From: an uncultured Porphyromonadaceae bacterium
GTDB lineage: Bacteria > Bacteroidota > Bacteroidia > Bacteroidales > Muribaculaceae
DNA: 23,775 nt
Direction: 5' to 3'
Assembly (NCBI GenBank): GCA_902491515.1
Contig: CABUIC010000034.1
Location: forward strand, 1 to 23,775
The position numbers and the translations under genes were made by a program. Within the stretch, counting starts at the first letter, position 1. Every line of letters starts with the position of its first letter. Below are positions 20,269-23,775 of this stretch, in pieces. The notes below the pieces were generated by a model. The model made no database searches. It saw only the letters and a list, made by a program, of their open reading frames with translations, and had not been told where the DNA came from.

Positions 20269-22173
20269 ATGGAACAACTCAAACACGAGTGCGGCGTCGC
20301 GCTCATCCGACTGCTCAAGCCGCTTGAATTCTACAAACGGAAATACGGCTCCTACACCTACGCCCTCGACCGCCTGTACCTCCTGATGGAGAAACAGCAC
20401 AACCGTGGTCAGGAAGCGGCCGGAGTCGGCGTGGTTAAGCTCAACACCGTTCCGGGCCACGAATACGTCTTCCGCGAACGTGCGCTCGGCACCGGAGCCA
20501 TCGACGAGATATTCCAGAACATAGGAAAGACCCTCCCGGCCAATGTCAACAGCCTCACCCCCGAGGAAGCCGACACGCTGACACCGTTCATCGGCGAGGT
20601 GTACATGGGGCATCTCCGCTACAGCACTACGGGCCGCTCGGGCCTCGAATATACCCATCCCTTCCTGCGCCGCAACAACTGGCGCTCGCGCGCGATGATG
20701 CTCTGCGGGAACTTCAACATGACAAACGTCGGGGAAATATTCGACTTCATCGTCTCCACCGGGCAGCACCCGCGCCTCTACGGCGACACAGTGCTGCTTC
20801 TCGAACAGATCGGCAACGCCCTCGACAAGGAGAACCACCGCGTCTACCGCAAATACCGCGACATCGTGCGCGACCCCGAGCTCTCCCGGGCCATCGAGCG
20901 AGAGCTGAGCATTGAAAAGGTGCTGAAGGACGCGGCGCCGCTCTGGGACGGCGGATACGTCATCGTCGGCGCCACCGGCTCGGGCGACACCTTCGCCCTC
21001 CGCGACCCCAACGGCATCCGTCCGGCATTCTACTTCTGCAACGACGAAATCGCCGTGCTCGCCTCGGAACGTCCGGTGATACGCACGGTCTTCAACGTCG
21101 AGGCCGACGAGGTCCACGAGCTCGAGCCCGGATGCGCCCTCATCGTCTCCCAAAGCGGCGAAGTCGACATCCGGCGCATCCTCCCCGAGGGACAGAACCG
21201 CCGGTGCTCCTTCGAGCGCATCTACTTCTCGCGCGGAAGCGACCAGGACATCTACCGCGAGCGCAAGGCCCTGGGCGCCAACATAGTGCCGCCATTGATG
21301 GAGATGCTCGACGGCAATCTCGACGACTCCGTCTTCTCCTTCATCCCCAACACGGCGGAAGTGGCCTTCATCGGTATGGTTCAGGAACTCGAGCGCCTAT
21401 GCAACGAGAAGAAATTCCTGGACATCAAGGCGCTCTGCGCCTCCGGAGAGCATTCCGACGAAAAACTTGCGGAAATCCTCGCGCGGTCGGTCCGCGTCGA
21501 GAAAATCGCCATCAAGGACATCAAGCTGCGCACCTTCATCGCCGAGGGCACCTCGCGCAACGACCTGGCGGCGCACGTCTACGACGTGACTTACGGCTCC
21601 GTCAGGCGCGGGAAGGACACCATTGTGGTAATCGACGACTCCATCGTGCGTGGAACAACGCTGAAACAGAGCATCCTGCGCATCCTCGACCGCCTCGCGC
21701 CGAAACGCATCATCGTTGTGTCATCATCGCCTCAGGTGCGCTACCCCGACTACTACGGCATCGACATGCCGCGCCTCGAGGAGCTCATCGCCTTCCGGGC
21801 GGCCATCAGGCTACTGATGGAGCAGGGCCGTGTATCGCTCATCCACGACACCTACGAGCGCTGCCGCCGGGCCGTCCTCGTCGAAGCCCCGGCGGAGCAG
21901 GAGAACCATGTGAAGGACATCTACGCACCCTTTACCGACGAGGAAATCAGCGAATCGATATGCGCGATGCTCACACCGGACACCCTGACGGCCAAGGTCG
22001 ACATCCTTTACCAGAGCCTCGAGGGGCTGCACAAGGCTGTACCCGACTGCCCGGGCGACTGGTACTTCTCGGGCGACTACCCCACCCCCGGCGGAACTCG
22101 ACTTGTGAACCAGGCCTTTGTCGATTACTACGAGCGCACCTTCGGCGCCCGCGTAATGCCCTACGGGGGCTGA
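20269..22173 (+). CDS. Amidophosphoribosyltransferase-like glutamine amidotransferase (long Bacteroidales form)
   Basis: This 634-residue protein combines an N-terminal class II (Ntn) glutaminase domain with a C-terminal type I phosphoribosyltransferase domain, as in PurF. PurF makes phosphoribosylamine from PRPP and glutamine in the first step of purine synthesis. The nucleophile is Cys8 in KHECGVA, so seven residues must be removed. Supporting sites are QHNRGQEAAG (44-53), GHLRYSTTG and CGNFNMTN. The PRPP loop is TIVVIDDSIVRGTT (451-464). Length exceeds the usual 460-500 residues, partly through a roughly 90-residue C-terminal extension. I recall that Bacteroides carries both a standard PurF and this longer homologue, so it may be a paralogue with a modified role. 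No other purine gene is adjacent. Confidence 0.88.
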   Translation: MEQLKHECGVALIRLLKPLEFYKRKYGSYTYALDRLYLLMEKQHNRGQEAAGVGVVKLNTVPGHEYVFRERALGTGAIDEIFQNIGKTLPANVNSLTPEEADTLTPFIGEVYMGHLRYSTTGRSGLEYTHPFLRRNNWRSRAMMLCGNFNMTNVGEIFDFIVSTGQHPRLYGDTVLLLEQIGNALDKENHRVYRKYRDIVRDPELSRAIERELSIEKVLKDAAPLWDGGYVIVGATGSGDTFALRDPNGIRPAFYFCNDEIAVLASERPVIRTVFNVEADEVHELEPGCALIVSQSGEVDIRRILPEGQNRRCSFERIYFSRGSDQDIYRERKALGANIVPPLMEMLDGNLDDSVFSFIPNTAEVAFIGMVQELERLCNEKKFLDIKALCASGEHSDEKLAEILARSVRVEKIAIKDIKLRTFIAEGTSRNDLAAHVYDVTYGSVRRGKDTIVVIDDSIVRGTTLKQSILRILDRLAPKRIIVVSSSPQVRYPDYYGIDMPRLEELIAFRAAIRLLMEQGRVSLIHDTYERCRRAVLVEAPAEQENHVKDIYAPFTDEEISESICAMLTPDTLTAKVDILYQSLEGLHKAVPDCPGDWYFSGDYPTPGGTRLVNQAFVDYYERTFGARVMPYGG

Positions 22174-22210
22174 TTTTAGCGGGCTTTAGTCTGTTAATCC
22201 TTGTTAAATT

Positions 22211-22241
22211 TTTGGTCATGGGGTAAATAATCGCTAAATTG
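22211..22241 (+). promoter_or_regulatory. Weak promoter candidate for the C10 peptidase
   Basis: TTTG (22211-22214) is followed after 20 nt by TAAATTG (22235-22241), one T short of TAnnTTTG. Start of transcription near 22246 would leave a leader of about 30 nt. Confidence 0.4.
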
Positions 22242-22277
22242 CGGGACTATATAACCAAAAGTCCTAAATCCTGACTC

Positions 22278-23775
22278 ATGACCATCAATCGACGCCTCTT
22301 CCTCGGCATGCTGACGGTTTTTTCCGTAGCGGCCGGCGCTTTCGCCTCCACTCCGGAGGAAATCGCCACTGAATTCTTCCGCAATTCGTCGCCCGAAAAC
22401 CTCAGGCAAGCCAAAAGCCTAAGGCTCGAAAGCATTGACACGGAATCCGATATGTTCAAGGTCTACAACCGCCCGGGTGGCGGATTCGTGCTGCTTCAAA
22501 AGAGCGAATCCAGCTGGGATATTGTAGCATATAACACTGAAGGGGAATTCGTCCTCAGGGACGAGAATAAAACTGTCGTCGAAGATATTTTCACCGCTGA
22601 ACTCGCCGAAAGCGCTCCCGTCAACAAAGTCCGCGCAGCCGGAAGAGCCATCAAAGGTCCGTATCTCACCACAAAATGGGGTCAGGGCTATCCCTTCAAC
22701 CGCTACTGCCCCTACGACACCGAAGCCGAGAAATTTATGTACGTCGGCTGCACCACCACGGCCATGGCCCAACTCCTTTATTATCATCGCCAACCCGCAA
22801 GCACCGAGTACCGCCGTATCGACTGGGACCATATGCGCGACACCTACGAGGAGGGCACCTACTCCATGGAAGAAGCCGATGCCGTAGCACTTTTCATGGC
22901 CGATCTCTCACAGGAAGCCACCCGAACTTCATACGGCACGAAAGCCTCTTCCGGCATCGTTCCTCTTCGGTACAACGGCTATACGAGAATACGCGTGGAC
23001 AAACGCGACTGGGCGACATTTCTCAATCAGGTCGACGAGCCTCAGATTCTCTCCATCCGCGGACAGTATTTCGGCGGCTCGCACTGCGTGGTTATGGACG
23101 GCATTGACTCCAACGGATTTTGGCATATCAACTGGGGCTGGGAAGGTCTCTGCGACGGCTGGTACAGCCCCAGCGGCTTCTCCATTAAACACGGCACGGG
23201 AATTGAAATATACAAACCCAATGGCTCCGATGCTGAAGACCAGCGCTTTCTCAACCGCGACCCCAAATGTTACGAACCTGTCCTCGCCCTCTCCGACGGC
23301 GTGGAAATCAAACCCGCCAACCCCAAAGTCGGCGAAACTGTCACTGTCACTCTAAAGGGTATTAAATATCTCAACACAGAATACTTCCAGTTCTCATTCC
23401 AGCATATAATGTCGCAGTCTTTCGGTGTGGCCATGTACTATCCCTTCCCCCTGGGAAACTGTTGGCTACGCATCCCGTATTGAAGCTTATGAGCCCGGAT
23501 ATGTCGGCAAACGATTCCGCCCCGCCGGCCACGAGCATTATGAGCTGAATTACACCGAGGATTTTTACAGAGGCATCGCCGGGTCGAATGTTTCAGTCTC
23601 CTTCGTCATGCCTGACATCCCCGAAGGACAGGAAATGATTCTGCGCCCTGAATACTATTTCAGCTACACGGGCTACATCGACTTTCTGAACTGGTCGGAC
23701 GACCGCATATTCCAAATGTCGCCCGACAATTACTGGCGCCCCTTCCACCACTCCTACTCCTCGGACGGCAACTCT
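22278..23775 (+). pseudogene. C10 family (streptopain-like) cysteine peptidase, frameshifted, runs off window
   Basis: The first frame (22278-23483, 401 codons) encodes a signal peptide (1-24, ending GAFAS), an inhibitory propeptide-like region (about 25-125) and the papain-like C10 domain. Cys158 lies in YVGCTTTAMAQLLYYH, His269 in GGSHCVVMDG and Trp286/Trp288 in HINWGWEG, so the catalytic site is intact. After residue 390 the frame breaks at five C (23447-23451). The next frame (from 23452) reads on as convincing protein, WETVGYASRIEAYEPGY and so on, open to the window edge. Four C would restore one frame. The lost part is the C-terminal beta-rich extension, which may carry a sorting or adhesion role. 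It is either a real mutation or phase switch, or a sequencing error. Confidence 0.75.

Overview
The window reads as chromosomal DNA from a GC-rich member of the Bacteroidales (Bacteroidota). Muribaculaceae-like is my guess, but family rank cannot be fixed from sequence reading alone. The support is a cysteine-free type B L31, a Rho factor with a long Ala/Pro/Lys-rich insertion, a type III glutamine synthetase, a long PurF-like amidotransferase, a Bacteroidales-type tyrosine recombinase, and repeated promoters of the Bacteroidota form TTTG-N19/20-TAnnTTTG with no Shine-Dalgarno dependence.

Layout. Positions 1-1120 (minus): a CAU-anticodon tRNA downstream of rpmE (L31), then a secreted NlpC/P60 hydrolase. 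Positions 1274-1669 (plus): a small cytoplasmic FKBP whose promoter lies almost on its start codon. Positions 1691-2896 (minus): a lone tyrosine recombinase with an inverted repeat and two copies of a palindromic repeat just upstream. Positions 3015-3916 (minus): a two-gene operon of a six-helix membrane protein and a winged-helix regulator, with a matching palindrome in the promoter spacer and another in the leader. Positions 4332-5090: a RecA-like protein that has lost its Walker A lysine. Positions 5264-9071: a CE1-type esterase and a GH35 beta-galactosidase, converging. Positions 9297-9933: a transposase remnant, then tRNA-Lys with its own terminator and promoter. Positions 10427-14461: rho with a C-rich leader, then an M3 metallopeptidase. 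Positions 14521-17581: pta, ackA and tatC, tightly spaced. Positions 17582-20184: a regulatory region with two promoters sharing the same upstream repeat at the same distance, a possible roughly 70-nt RNA between them, a structured leader, and then GSIII (glnN). Positions 20269-22173: the PurF-like gene. From 22278 to the window edge: a C10 (streptopain-like) protease with a +1 frameshift in a run of five C.

How the genes fit together. pta and ackA form the acetate/ATP overflow branch. GSIII makes glutamine, and the adjacent PurF-like enzyme consumes it. The esterase, beta-galactosidase, NlpC/P60 enzyme and C10 protease are exported hydrolases suited to a gut glycan and peptide lifestyle, but there is no SusC/SusD pair and so no complete polysaccharide utilisation locus. 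I found no CRISPR array, toxin system or complete mobile element. The least explained parts are regulatory: the duplicated promoter module before glnN, the palindrome pair around the winged-helix operon promoter, and the repeats before the lone recombinase.
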